Source of the DNA: Geodermatophilaceae bacterium
GTDB taxonomy: Bacteria; Actinomycetota; Actinomycetes; Mycobacteriales; Geodermatophilaceae
NCBI GenBank assembly: GCA_013813215.1
Contig: JACCSC010000292.1
Span: 1 to 21,233 of the forward strand
Direction of reading: 5' to 3'
Length of the DNA: 21,233 nt
This document shows, in pieces, positions 6,639 through 13,951 of the stretch; position 1 is the stretch's first letter, and every line of letters begins with the position of its first letter. Both the position numbers and the translations under genes were made by a program. The notes below the pieces were generated by a model. That model was not told where the DNA came from and did no database searches. It was given only the letters and a program-made list of their open reading frames with translations.

Positions 6639-8321
6639 GTGATCGACGTACGCAATCCGGCCGACGGTTTCGCGGCCCTGCGCCGCCGCATCGCCGCCCT
6701 CGGCGAGCCGGTCGGCGGGGACCGCGGACAGCCCGGATCCCCGCTGACGGTCGGCGAGTGGGCGCTGCTCATCGAGGACATCGTTGGCTCCGCCAACAGT
6801 GACACCGTCGAGACGCCCGGCGACGACACCGGCGGCATCTACAACGTGGCCACCCCCAAGGAGGACGACCGGGAGTACGACGCGATCTTCGTGGGTGGCG
6901 GTGCCGGCGGCCGGTTCGGGGCGGCGTACCTGCGGGCCCGGGGCGGCCGGCAGCTCATCGTCGACGCCTGGCCCTTCCTCGGCGGCTCGTGCCCGCACCA
7001 GGCCTGCGTCCCGCACCACGTCTTCTCCGAGTGCGCCCGGGAGATGGACCTGGCCCGGCACATGCAGGGCAAGCTCTGGTTCCCGGCCTTCGACGAGAGC
7101 AAGGCCAAGATCACCGAGATCGTGGAGCTGTTCAAGCGCGGCCGGTCACTGCCGCACGCGGTGATGAACTGGCAGTCCAAGGAGCAGCTGGACCTGGAGT
7201 TCATCCTCAACGCACCGGCGACGGTCATCGACGAGCACACGGTGGAGGTCGAGGGACGGCAGTACCGTGCCAAGAACCTCGTACTCGGAACCGGCGCACG
7301 CACGCAGCTCCCCGACATCCCAGGGATCGAGCAGCCTGGTGTGTTCGACTTCGCCACGCTGATCGAGGACCTGGACTACGAGCCCACCAGCTGCGTGATC
7401 ATCGGCGGCTCGAAGGTCGCGCTGGAGTACGGCTCGTTCTTCCAGGCCACCGGCTGCCAGACCACGATCCTCACCAGGAGCCCGCTGCTGAGGACGGCCA
7501 GCCTGCACCACATCGACGAGGACATGCGCACCTACGTCATCGACATGATGGTCGACCGCGGCATCGTCATCCATGAAGGTGTCGAACCGCTGGAGGTGCT
7601 CGGAGACGGGCGGGCCACCGGCGTGCGCTATCGCAACGCCGACGGCGAGACCGTCGAGATCGAGACCGATTTCGTCTTCGTCGGCACCGGCGAGAGGCCC
7701 GACCTCAAGCTGTACGACGCGCTGGGTCTGGAGACCGACGACCGCGGCTTCATCGTCGCCGACTCCACCATGAAGACGTCCGCGCCGTCGGTGCGGGCAA
7801 TCGGGGATCTGCTCGGCTCTCCGATGGAGATGTTCAAGGCCCGCAAGTGCGGCATGACGGCGGCGCGCAACATCATGGGCGAGGACTACGAGTACGACTA
7901 CAGCGAATACCCCGACTTCTTCCACACCACGTACGAGGTGACCTGGTGCGGCCTGACCGAGGCCGAGGCCCGGGAGAAGTACCCCAACGTCATCAAGTTG
8001 CAGATGCCGCCGGACGACTCCGATCCGGAATCCTTCCCGCTGCCGGCCGCCGAGGGCTCGATGCTCTACGCGTTCACCCGACCCATCCTGTCCGGCTGGT
8101 TCAAGCTCGTGATCGACGCCGACTCCCGCCGGATCCTCGGCGCCCACCACGTCGGCTTCGGCGCGAAGGACGCCTTCCAGTACATCGACTACCTGATCCG
8201 CCGGCCCGAGGGCTGGACGATCGACGACATGGCCGAGCTGTCCGAGCTGTTCCTGAACCCCGAGCACTTCATCCAGCTCTCCCGGTTGCGGGCGGGGAAG
8301 CAGCAGTTGGTGAACCTCTGA
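6639..8321 (+). CDS. xecC: 2-ketopropyl-CoM oxidoreductase/carboxylase (KPCC)
   Basis: KPCC is an FAD- and NADPH-dependent enzyme of the disulfide oxidoreductase family. It cleaves the thioether of 2-ketopropyl-CoM and carboxylates the enolate, giving acetoacetate and free CoM. The 560-residue sequence shows the FAD loop GGGAGGRFGAAYLRARGG, whose Arg92 matches the CoM-binding Arg56 of the Xanthobacter enzyme. The redox pair is in GGSCPHQACVPHH (Cys118 and Cys123, matching Cys82/Cys87). The C-terminus reads ELFLNPEHFIQLSRLRAG. There Phe538 and His543 match Phe501/His506, which replace the His-Glu acid-base pair of ordinary disulfide reductases. The NADPH loop is IIGGSKVALEYG. A GTG start follows GGAGGGAG by eight bases. 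Residues 1 to about 35 are an extension absent from the known enzyme as I recall it. Assignment rests on remembered family sequences, but the diagnostic residues are all present. Confidence 0.93.
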   Translation: MIDVRNPADGFAALRRRIAALGEPVGGDRGQPGSPLTVGEWALLIEDIVGSANSDTVETPGDDTGGIYNVATPKEDDREYDAIFVGGGAGGRFGAAYLRARGGRQLIVDAWPFLGGSCPHQACVPHHVFSECAREMDLARHMQGKLWFPAFDESKAKITEIVELFKRGRSLPHAVMNWQSKEQLDLEFILNAPATVIDEHTVEVEGRQYRAKNLVLGTGARTQLPDIPGIEQPGVFDFATLIEDLDYEPTSCVIIGGSKVALEYGSFFQATGCQTTILTRSPLLRTASLHHIDEDMRTYVIDMMVDRGIVIHEGVEPLEVLGDGRATGVRYRNADGETVEIETDFVFVGTGERPDLKLYDALGLETDDRGFIVADSTMKTSAPSVRAIGDLLGSPMEMFKARKCGMTAARNIMGEDYEYDYSEYPDFFHTTYEVTWCGLTEAEAREKYPNVIKLQMPPDDSDPESFPLPAAEGSMLYAFTRPILSGWFKLVIDADSRRILGAHHVGFGAKDAFQYIDYLIRRPEGWTIDDMAELSELFLNPEHFIQLSRLRAGKQQLVNL

Positions 8322-9139
8322 GCGGCACCCCGCCGACGCCCCAGCAACGAAGGGTCGCGATCGTCACCGGGGGCGCTTCGGGGATCGGCCTGGCCACCGC
8401 CACCCGGCTCCGCGCCGACGGCATGGACGTCGCGGTGTTCGACCTCCGGCCCCCTCCGCCCCCGGCGGTCATGGAGATTGGTGGTCCGATTCGCGACGAC
8501 ACTCCCGATTCGACACGCCGAAAGTCCATGATCGCCGGGGACGGGGACGGGGTGATCGACTGCGACGTCACCGATCAGGACGCCGTACGGCGGGCCGTCG
8601 ACGAGGTGCTGGAGCGGTTCGGGCGGATCGACGTCCTGGTGAACAACGCGGGGATCACGGGTTCGCCGGCCGCGACCATCCTGCACGAGACACCGGTCGA
8701 TGAGTGGGATCGCGTACACGCGGTCAACGTCCGTGGCCCGTTCCTCTGCAGCCGCGCCGTGCTCCCCACGATGATCGAGCAGGGTGCGGGGCACATCATC
8801 ACCATCGCCTCGGTCGCCGGGCTGGTCGCCTTTCCCGGACGGGCGGCGTACACCGCATCCAAAGGGGCCGCGGTGATGCTGACGAAGTCCATCGCCGTCG
8901 ACTACGCCACGTACGGCGTACGGGCGAACGCGGTCTGCCCAGGGATGGTCTACACCCCGATGACGAGCTGGCGACTGGACCAGCCGGAACTGCGCGAACG
9001 GGTGGAGCGCCAGATTCCGCTAGGCCGGGTCGCGCAGCCGGAGGAGATCGCCGAGGCTGTCGCCCTGCTGGCGTCGGGGCGGTTCGGATACATGACCGGT
9101 CATCCGCTGGTCATCGACGGCGGCATGTCCGCTCACTAG
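8318..9139 (+). CDS. xecD: (R)-2-hydroxypropyl-CoM dehydrogenase (SDR)
   Basis: This classical short-chain dehydrogenase would oxidise (R)-hydroxyalkyl-CoM to ketoalkyl-CoM with NAD+. It has TGGASGIG (17-24), NNAG (109-112), Ser165, Tyr178 and Lys182. The stretches LVAFPGRAAYTASKG and CPGMVYTPMTSWRLDQPEL closely match the Xanthobacter (R)-enzyme. Arg175 and Arg219 sit at the positions of its sulfonate-binding Arg152 and Arg196. No ATG, GTG or TTG lies between the KPCC stop and the Rossmann motif. The only candidate is CTG at 8318, overlapping the KPCC stop as CTGA, used here (273 residues). Residues 44-79 form an unusual Pro-rich and charged insert after strand 2. Strong coupling to the KPCC gene is expected. 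Confidence 0.88.
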   Translation: MSGTPPTPQQRRVAIVTGGASGIGLATATRLRADGMDVAVFDLRPPPPPAVMEIGGPIRDDTPDSTRRKSMIAGDGDGVIDCDVTDQDAVRRAVDEVLERFGRIDVLVNNAGITGSPAATILHETPVDEWDRVHAVNVRGPFLCSRAVLPTMIEQGAGHIITIASVAGLVAFPGRAAYTASKGAAVMLTKSIAVDYATYGVRANAVCPGMVYTPMTSWRLDQPELRERVERQIPLGRVAQPEEIAEAVALLASGRFGYMTGHPLVIDGGMSAH

Positions 9140-9150
9140 GAGGTCGGCTG

Positions 9151-9924
9151 ATGCCAGGAAGACTCGACGGCAAGGTCGCCGTCGTCACCGGTGGCGGCTC
9201 GGGCATCGGGCGAGCTGCCGCCGTTCTGTTCTCGGCCGAGGGGGCGGCCGTCGCCGTTCTCGACCGGGTTGCCGAGGCCGCTCAGGAGACGGCCGAGACG
9301 ATCCTCGCGGCCGGCGGGCAAGCGATCGCAGTGACCGCGGACATCGTGGCCGCCGACGACGTGCGGGCGGCCTTCGAGCGGGTGGACACCGAACTCGGGC
9401 CCGTGGGCGTGCTCTACAACAACGCCGGGGTCAACAGCAGCGGCTCGATCCTGACCTCGACCGAGGAGGACTGGGACCGCTGTATGGCGGTCAACGTCAA
9501 AGGCACGTACCTGTGCTCTGCGGCCGCGGCACGCTCCATGGCCGACAACGGCGGCGGGTCCATCGTCAACCAGGGATCGGTCGCGGCACTCGTCGGGATC
9601 GCGAACTTCGCGGCGTACTGCGCCTCCAAAGGCGCCGTTGTCGCACTGACCAAATCGATGGCCGTTGATCTCGCCGGCAGCGGGATCCGGGTGAACGTCA
9701 TCTGCCCAGGCACCGTGTTCACAACGCTGATGCGCCCGATGCTGGCCGCCCGTGGCGGCGGCGACGAGGAGAAGGGCCTGGCGATGACAGTCGCCAAGTA
9801 CCCCATCGGTCGACTCGGCACCCCGGAGGACATCGCTCGGGTCGCGTTGTTCCTGGCCAGCGACGACTCGGCGTTCATGACGGGGTCGGTCGTCACGTCG
9901 GACGGTGGAATGACCGCGCAGTAA
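9151..9924 (+). CDS. SDR dehydrogenase, possible (S)-2-hydroxypropyl-CoM dehydrogenase
   Basis: A 257-residue classical SDR with TGGGSGIG (13-20), NNAG (90-93), catalytic Ser143, Tyr156 and Lys160, and the C-terminal phrase SDGGMTAQ. It starts at an ATG seven bases after AGGAGG (9138-9143), 11 bases past the previous SDR stop, so the two and the KPCC gene form one operon. By position it should be the partner of opposite stereospecificity in the CoM pathway, because KPCC needs the ketone from both enantiomers. The substrate loop carries Arg195, Arg201 and Lys208, which could bind a sulfonate. However, I cannot match it residue by residue to the known (S)-enzyme, and it could be a generic alcohol dehydrogenase. 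Confidence 0.82.
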   Translation: MPGRLDGKVAVVTGGGSGIGRAAAVLFSAEGAAVAVLDRVAEAAQETAETILAAGGQAIAVTADIVAADDVRAAFERVDTELGPVGVLYNNAGVNSSGSILTSTEEDWDRCMAVNVKGTYLCSAAAARSMADNGGGSIVNQGSVAALVGIANFAAYCASKGAVVALTKSMAVDLAGSGIRVNVICPGTVFTTLMRPMLAARGGGDEEKGLAMTVAKYPIGRLGTPEDIARVALFLASDDSAFMTGSVVTSDGGMTAQ

Positions 9925-9937
9925 CGAGGCCCTTCCG

Positions 9938-9948
9938 TCCTGTCAGGA
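9938..9948. other. Short perfect inverted repeat after the SDR operon
   Basis: TCCTGTCAGGA lies 14 bases after the stop of the second SDR and 85 bases before the regulator gene. Five-base arms flank a single T. It could be part of a terminator or an operator; it is too short to decide. Confidence 0.25.
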
Positions 9949-9995
9949 TCACGAACCCGGCGGGGCTTCACCCGACGGGTCAGGTGCTGATGCCC

Positions 9996-10001
9996 TAGCA
10001 T
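9996..10001 (+). promoter_or_regulatory. Possible -10 element for the PucR-type regulator gene
   Basis: TAGCAT fits TANNNT and lies 32 bases before the ATG. The leader would contain the GGCGGAGGCGG ribosome binding site. No convincing -35 is seen. Confidence 0.3.
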
Positions 10002-10032
10002 CCGCATCTATCCCGGCGGAGGCGGTGCAGCG

Positions 10033-11898
10033 ATGACGTCCAGCTCCACGGCAGCGACGCGAGCGGGGGGCCCCGAGCCGGTCGTGGTCCGTGAGCAGTT
10101 GACGAATCTGCGCGCGCTGCTCGTGCTGTCCATCCTCATGACCGAGAGCGCCGACGAAGCGCAGATCCTGCACCTTGCCGCCTCCTCTGCCCCCTCGCTG
10201 GGCCGATGGCGGGTCGAGGGCTTCGCGTTCTCCGACGGCAGCTGGCGCTCAGGTGGCCAGCACGCGGCAACCGGGCGGATCCCGGAGTGGCTCGCCGACG
10301 ACGTCGCAGCCTTGGGCTTGGCGGGCGGCGCGATAAGCAGCGCCAACGCCGGCTGGTGCTGGGCGTCTCCCCTGCGCAGCGTTGGCGGCATGTTCGGCTA
10401 TCTCATCGCCTGCGCCGACGAGCCTCCCTCCGCCGAGAGCCAGTTCCTGATCCAGGTACTCGCCCAGCAGACCGGCGTCGCGGTATCCAACGCGCGGCTG
10501 CACCAGATCCAGCGGGCCAGCGCCGAGGCGTTGACCGCGGCCAACGTCGCGCTCAAGGACAACGTGGCGACGCTGCGCCGAGGGATGCAGATCCACCAGC
10601 GGCTCACCGCGGTGGCCGCCTCCGGCGAGGGCTCGGCTGGTATCGCCGACGCGCTGAACGGGCTCACCGGTCTGCCCGTCGCGATCGAGGACCGATACGG
10701 CAACCTGCGCGCGTGGGCCGGACCGGACCGGCCGCAGGCCTACCCCAAGCCGCGGCAGGACCGGCGTGAGGAACTGCTTCGGCGCCTGCAACTGGAGGAG
10801 CGCTCCGTCCGTGACGGGCCCCGCGTGGTCGCGCTGGCCTCTCCCCGGCCGGATGTCCTGGGAGTCATCGCACTGGTCGACCCCGACCATCGTGCTGACG
10901 CCTCGGACATCATGGCGCTGGAGCACGGCGCGACCGTGCTCGCCGTGGAACTTGCCCGGCTGCGGGGCCTGGCCGATGCCGAGCTGCGGCTACGCCGCGA
11001 CCTGCTGCACGACCTGCTCACCGGCACCGACGACGAGGGTGCGTACGCACGGGCCGAGGCCCTCGGCTACGACCTCGGCCAGCCACACCGGGTCGTCCTC
11101 ATCGCGAGCGGCGACGGCGTCAAAGCCGCGTACGGCAACGGTGCCAGTGTCGCCGGCGGCGACGGATCCGCAGCCGGGGCAGGCAACGGTGCCAGCGCCG
11201 ACGGACCGCACGACCCGCACCAGGATCGATTCCTGCACGCGGTACGCCGGGCCTTCCGGGACCTGCGACTCACCGCGCTGCTCGGCGTGGAGTCCGGTGC
11301 CGTGGTGACCCTGATGCCCGGCGAGGCGGATTGGGAGGTGCTGCGCCAGGCCGTACTGCGGGAGCACGGCGGTGGCCGAGCTCGCATGGGCGTCGGCGAG
11401 CTGTACGCCCGGCCGAGCGAGCTGCCGAGGTCCTGGCGGGAGGCGCAGCTGGCGCTGCGGCTGCACAACGGCCCCGCCCACGCCGCCGGTGACAGCGTCG
11501 GCGACTCCGACCGCGCCACCGTGTACGCCGACCTCGGTGTCTTCAGGATGTTCGCGTCGCTGCCGGACCTGGAAGACGTCGAGGACTACGCCACCCGCTG
11601 GTTGCGCCCACTCGTCGGCTACGACGCCACGAAAGGCACCGAACTGGTGCAGACGCTCACCACCTACCTCGACCACGGCGGGCGCTACGAAGCGACCGCG
11701 CAGGCACTGTCCATCCACCGGAGCACACTGAAATACCGGCTGCAGCGCATCCGTGAGCTGAGCGGGTACGACCTGAACGACCCCGAGACGCACTTCAACT
11801 TGCAGCTGGCCACCCGGGCATGGACCACCGTCGGCGTGATGAACAGGTCGTCGGCCGAGCCAGCGACGCCCCGGCTTGTTCGCCCCGTCAGGACGTAG
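10033..11898 (+). CDS. GAF/PucR-type transcriptional regulator
   Basis: This 621-residue cytoplasmic regulator has a GAF-like sensory domain (about 30-155, with GWCWASPLRSVGGMFGYLIA), a helical linker (about 155-191), and a second GAF-like segment (about 195-310). A degenerate GGDEF-like domain follows (about 320-480), then a PucR C-terminal helix-turn-helix (about 545-600: YEATAQALSIHRSTLKYRLQ). This layout is that of the CdaR/PucR family, whose members mostly activate catabolic genes in response to a small ligand. It sits between the KPCC/SDR operon and the E1/CoM-transferase operon, so control of either is the natural inference. Residues about 361-395 are a Gly/Ala/Ser/Asn low-complexity stretch with a repeated GNGAS. 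GGAGG lies ten bases before the ATG. Confidence 0.87.
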   Translation: MTSSSTAATRAGGPEPVVVREQLTNLRALLVLSILMTESADEAQILHLAASSAPSLGRWRVEGFAFSDGSWRSGGQHAATGRIPEWLADDVAALGLAGGAISSANAGWCWASPLRSVGGMFGYLIACADEPPSAESQFLIQVLAQQTGVAVSNARLHQIQRASAEALTAANVALKDNVATLRRGMQIHQRLTAVAASGEGSAGIADALNGLTGLPVAIEDRYGNLRAWAGPDRPQAYPKPRQDRREELLRRLQLEERSVRDGPRVVALASPRPDVLGVIALVDPDHRADASDIMALEHGATVLAVELARLRGLADAELRLRRDLLHDLLTGTDDEGAYARAEALGYDLGQPHRVVLIASGDGVKAAYGNGASVAGGDGSAAGAGNGASADGPHDPHQDRFLHAVRRAFRDLRLTALLGVESGAVVTLMPGEADWEVLRQAVLREHGGGRARMGVGELYARPSELPRSWREAQLALRLHNGPAHAAGDSVGDSDRATVYADLGVFRMFASLPDLEDVEDYATRWLRPLVGYDATKGTELVQTLTTYLDHGGRYEATAQALSIHRSTLKYRLQRIRELSGYDLNDPETHFNLQLATRAWTTVGVMNRSSAEPATPRLVRPVRT

Positions 11899-11911
11899 TC
11901 GGGCCGACCAC

Positions 11912-11930
11912 CGGGAACCTAACGTTCCCG
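11912..11930. promoter_or_regulatory. Palindromic operator candidate overlapping a -10 element
   Basis: CGGGAAC, five bases, GTTCCCG: seven-base arms pair perfectly. The centre contains TAACGT (11920-11925), a good TANNNT -10 element eight bases before the GTG at 11934. A protein bound here would cover the promoter of the E1/CoM-transferase operon. The regulator gene ends only 14 bases upstream. Confidence 0.55.
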
Positions 11931-11933
11931 ACC

Positions 11934-12941
11934 GTGACCCAGGCCACCGCGGATGAGCGTCGGACAGACGGCGACCGGGACACGGTGCTGTACGAGCAGA
12001 TGCTCTTCATCCGCCGGTTCCTGGAGAAGGTCGACGTCCTGTACCGGCAGGGACAGATGCACGGCCCGGCCCACCTCGGTCTCGGGCAGGAGGCGATCGC
12101 GGTCGGGGCCGCGTCCGTGCTTCGTCCGGACGACTACTCCATCGGGACCTACCGCGGCCACGCGCACGCCCTCGCCCGCGGAGCACCGCCCGAGGCGGTG
12201 CTGGCCGAACTGCTCGGCCGCGAGGGTGGCATCTGCGGCGGCAAGGGCGGCTCGATGCACATCACCAGCGTCGAGCACGGCTACTACGGCTCGTACGCGA
12301 TCGTCGGCGCGCACCTGCCCATCGCGGTCGGCCTGGCCTGGGCCAGCCGGATCAAGAAGACCGGCCAGGTCACGATCTGCTTCTTCGGCGACGGCGCGGT
12401 CAACATCGGCGCCTTCCACGAAGCGGTGAACCTGGCCGCCCTGTGGGCGCTGCCCATCGTCTTCGTCTGCGAGAACAACCAGTACATGGAGTACAGCCCG
12501 ATCTCGTCGATGATCCCGGTGGAGCGGCCCGCCGCGTCCCGCGCGTCGGCGTACGGGCTGGAGCCCCTGGTGGTTGACGGCAACGACGTGAGCGCCGTGG
12601 CCGAGCTCGTCGGGGCCGCCGTCGACAAAGCCCGCGACGGCGGCGGCCCGGCCCTGATCGAGGCCGACACGTACCGACTGAAGGGGCACTCCGCAGCCGA
12701 TGCCGGCGCGTACCGCCCGGCCGAGGAAGTGGAGCAGGCGCGGACTCAGGAGCCACTGCTCCGTCAGCGGGCCGCGCTTGTGTCGGCGGGAACCGACGAG
12801 CAGGATCTGATCCGCCTCGAGACCCGGATCGCGATCGCCGTCTCGGGTTTGGCCGACCGGGTGCTGGCCGCTCCGAAGCCCGATCCTGCGACGGTGTGGA
12901 CCGATGTATGGGCAGACGGAGGATCGCGATGGCGGAACTGA
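11934..12941 (+). CDS. Thiamine diphosphate-dependent dehydrogenase E1, alpha subunit (acetoin/2-oxoacid type)
   Basis: A 335-residue alpha subunit of the 2-oxoacid/acetoin dehydrogenase E1 family. The thiamine diphosphate motif runs from GDGAVNIGAFHEA (GDG at 152-154) to ENNQYMEYS (Asn181-Asn182). YRGHAHALARG (about 73-83) and GGKGGSMHI are also family hallmarks. Length and sequence style resemble AcoA of acetoin cleavage more than the longer pyruvate E1 alpha. The GTG at 11934 was chosen because a palindrome-embedded -10 lies eight bases before it (probable leaderless start) and upstream residues overlap the regulator gene. No E2 or E3 subunit is in the window, so either they are elsewhere or the E1 uses another acceptor. 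The substrate is unknown. Confidence 0.88.
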   Translation: MTQATADERRTDGDRDTVLYEQMLFIRRFLEKVDVLYRQGQMHGPAHLGLGQEAIAVGAASVLRPDDYSIGTYRGHAHALARGAPPEAVLAELLGREGGICGGKGGSMHITSVEHGYYGSYAIVGAHLPIAVGLAWASRIKKTGQVTICFFGDGAVNIGAFHEAVNLAALWALPIVFVCENNQYMEYSPISSMIPVERPAASRASAYGLEPLVVDGNDVSAVAELVGAAVDKARDGGGPALIEADTYRLKGHSAADAGAYRPAEEVEQARTQEPLLRQRAALVSAGTDEQDLIRLETRIAIAVSGLADRVLAAPKPDPATVWTDVWADGGSRWRN

Positions 12942-13930
12942 CCTACCGCAATGCCGTGCTCGCCGCGCTGGCCCAGGAGATGGAGCGCGACGAGCGGGTG
13001 GTGCTGCTCGGTGAGGACATCACGTCTGGCGGCGTCTTCAAGACCACGGTCGGTCTCGTCGACCGGTTCGGCGCGCACCGTGTCTGGGACACCCCGATCT
13101 CCGAACAAGCGATTGTCGGAGCCGCGATGGGCGCAGCCATGGCCGGGCTGCGACCCGTCGCGGAGGTCATGTTCTCCGACTTCTACGCCGTGTGCTGGGA
13201 CCAGGTCGTCAACGAGATCGCAAAGACCCGTTACATGACCGGCGGGCAGGTCACGCTGCCCCTCGTCCTGCGTGGAGCGAATGGCTTCGGCAGCCTCGGC
13301 TTCGGCAGCCAGCACGGGCAGTCGGTGGAGAACTGGGCAATGTGCGTGCCGGGTCTGAAGATCGCCTCGCCCGCGACCCCGGTGGAGATGGTCGGCCTGC
13401 TCGCCGCCGCGATCCGGGACGAGGACCCGGTTCTCGTCTTCGAACACAAGGCCCTGTACGGCGTCAAGCAGCCGGCCCCGGAGGGCGAGCAGTTCATCCC
13501 GCTCGGCCAGGCCAGGGTGGCCCGGGAGGGCACGGACGTGACCTTGGTCGGGCTGTCGATCACGGTCGGGATGTGCGAACGGGCCGCCGCCGTGTTGGCC
13601 GACACGGGGATCAGCGCGGAGGTCATCGACCTGCGGACGCTCGTACCTCTGGATGCCCAGGCGGTGCTCGGATCGGTCGGGAAGACCGGTCGGCTCGTCG
13701 TGGTCGAGGAGAACCCGGGGCAGCTCGGCTGGGGTGCGGCCATCGCGGCGCTCGCTGCCGAGGAGGCGTTCGACGACCTGAGAGCGCCCGTCATCCGGGT
13801 CAGCGGGGGCAACGTTCCCTGGCCGGTCGCCCGCGAACTCGAGGCTGTGGTCGATGTCAGCCCGGAGCGGATCGCGTGGGCCGTACAGACGCTCATGAAG
13901 CACGCGGCTGCGCCGCCACGTCAGCACTGA
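12929..13930 (+). CDS. Thiamine diphosphate-dependent dehydrogenase E1, beta subunit
   Basis: A 333-residue beta subunit partnering the alpha chain. The N-terminal transketolase-like pyrimidine domain (about 4-180) has VVLLGEDITSGGVFKTT and DTPISEQAIVGAAMGAAM, where the Glu of SEQ is the conserved activator of the thiamine ring. The C-terminal domain (about 195-320) has ISAEVIDLRTLVPLDAQAV and RLVVVEENPGQLGWGAAI, standard for E1 beta/AcoB. The ATG at 12929 follows a GGAGG by six bases. The gene overlaps the alpha gene by 13 bases, so synthesis of the two chains is coupled. It is followed after 21 bases by the CoM-transferase gene. Confidence 0.9.
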   Translation: MAELTYRNAVLAALAQEMERDERVVLLGEDITSGGVFKTTVGLVDRFGAHRVWDTPISEQAIVGAAMGAAMAGLRPVAEVMFSDFYAVCWDQVVNEIAKTRYMTGGQVTLPLVLRGANGFGSLGFGSQHGQSVENWAMCVPGLKIASPATPVEMVGLLAAAIRDEDPVLVFEHKALYGVKQPAPEGEQFIPLGQARVAREGTDVTLVGLSITVGMCERAAAVLADTGISAEVIDLRTLVPLDAQAVLGSVGKTGRLVVVEENPGQLGWGAAIAALAAEEAFDDLRAPVIRVSGGNVPWPVARELEAVVDVSPERIAWAVQTLMKHAAAPPRQH

Positions 13931-13951
13931 CCCCTAGCGAGAGGAACAGCG

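Noticed and set aside
7847..8317. Long N-terminal extension of the first SDR overlapping the KPCC gene
   Set aside because: The extension is an out-of-frame reading of KPCC codons and is not protein-like. The SDR domain begins just after the KPCC stop.
8288..8321. Programmed -1 frameshift producing a KPCC-SDR fusion
   Set aside because: No canonical slippery heptamer in the KPCC frame was found near the stop. A CTG restart is simpler, though kept as an alternative in the findings.
11934..13930. E1 pair as sulfopyruvate decarboxylase (ComDE) for CoM synthesis
   Set aside because: Both chains are about twice the length of ComD and ComE and carry the E1 dehydrogenase motifs instead.
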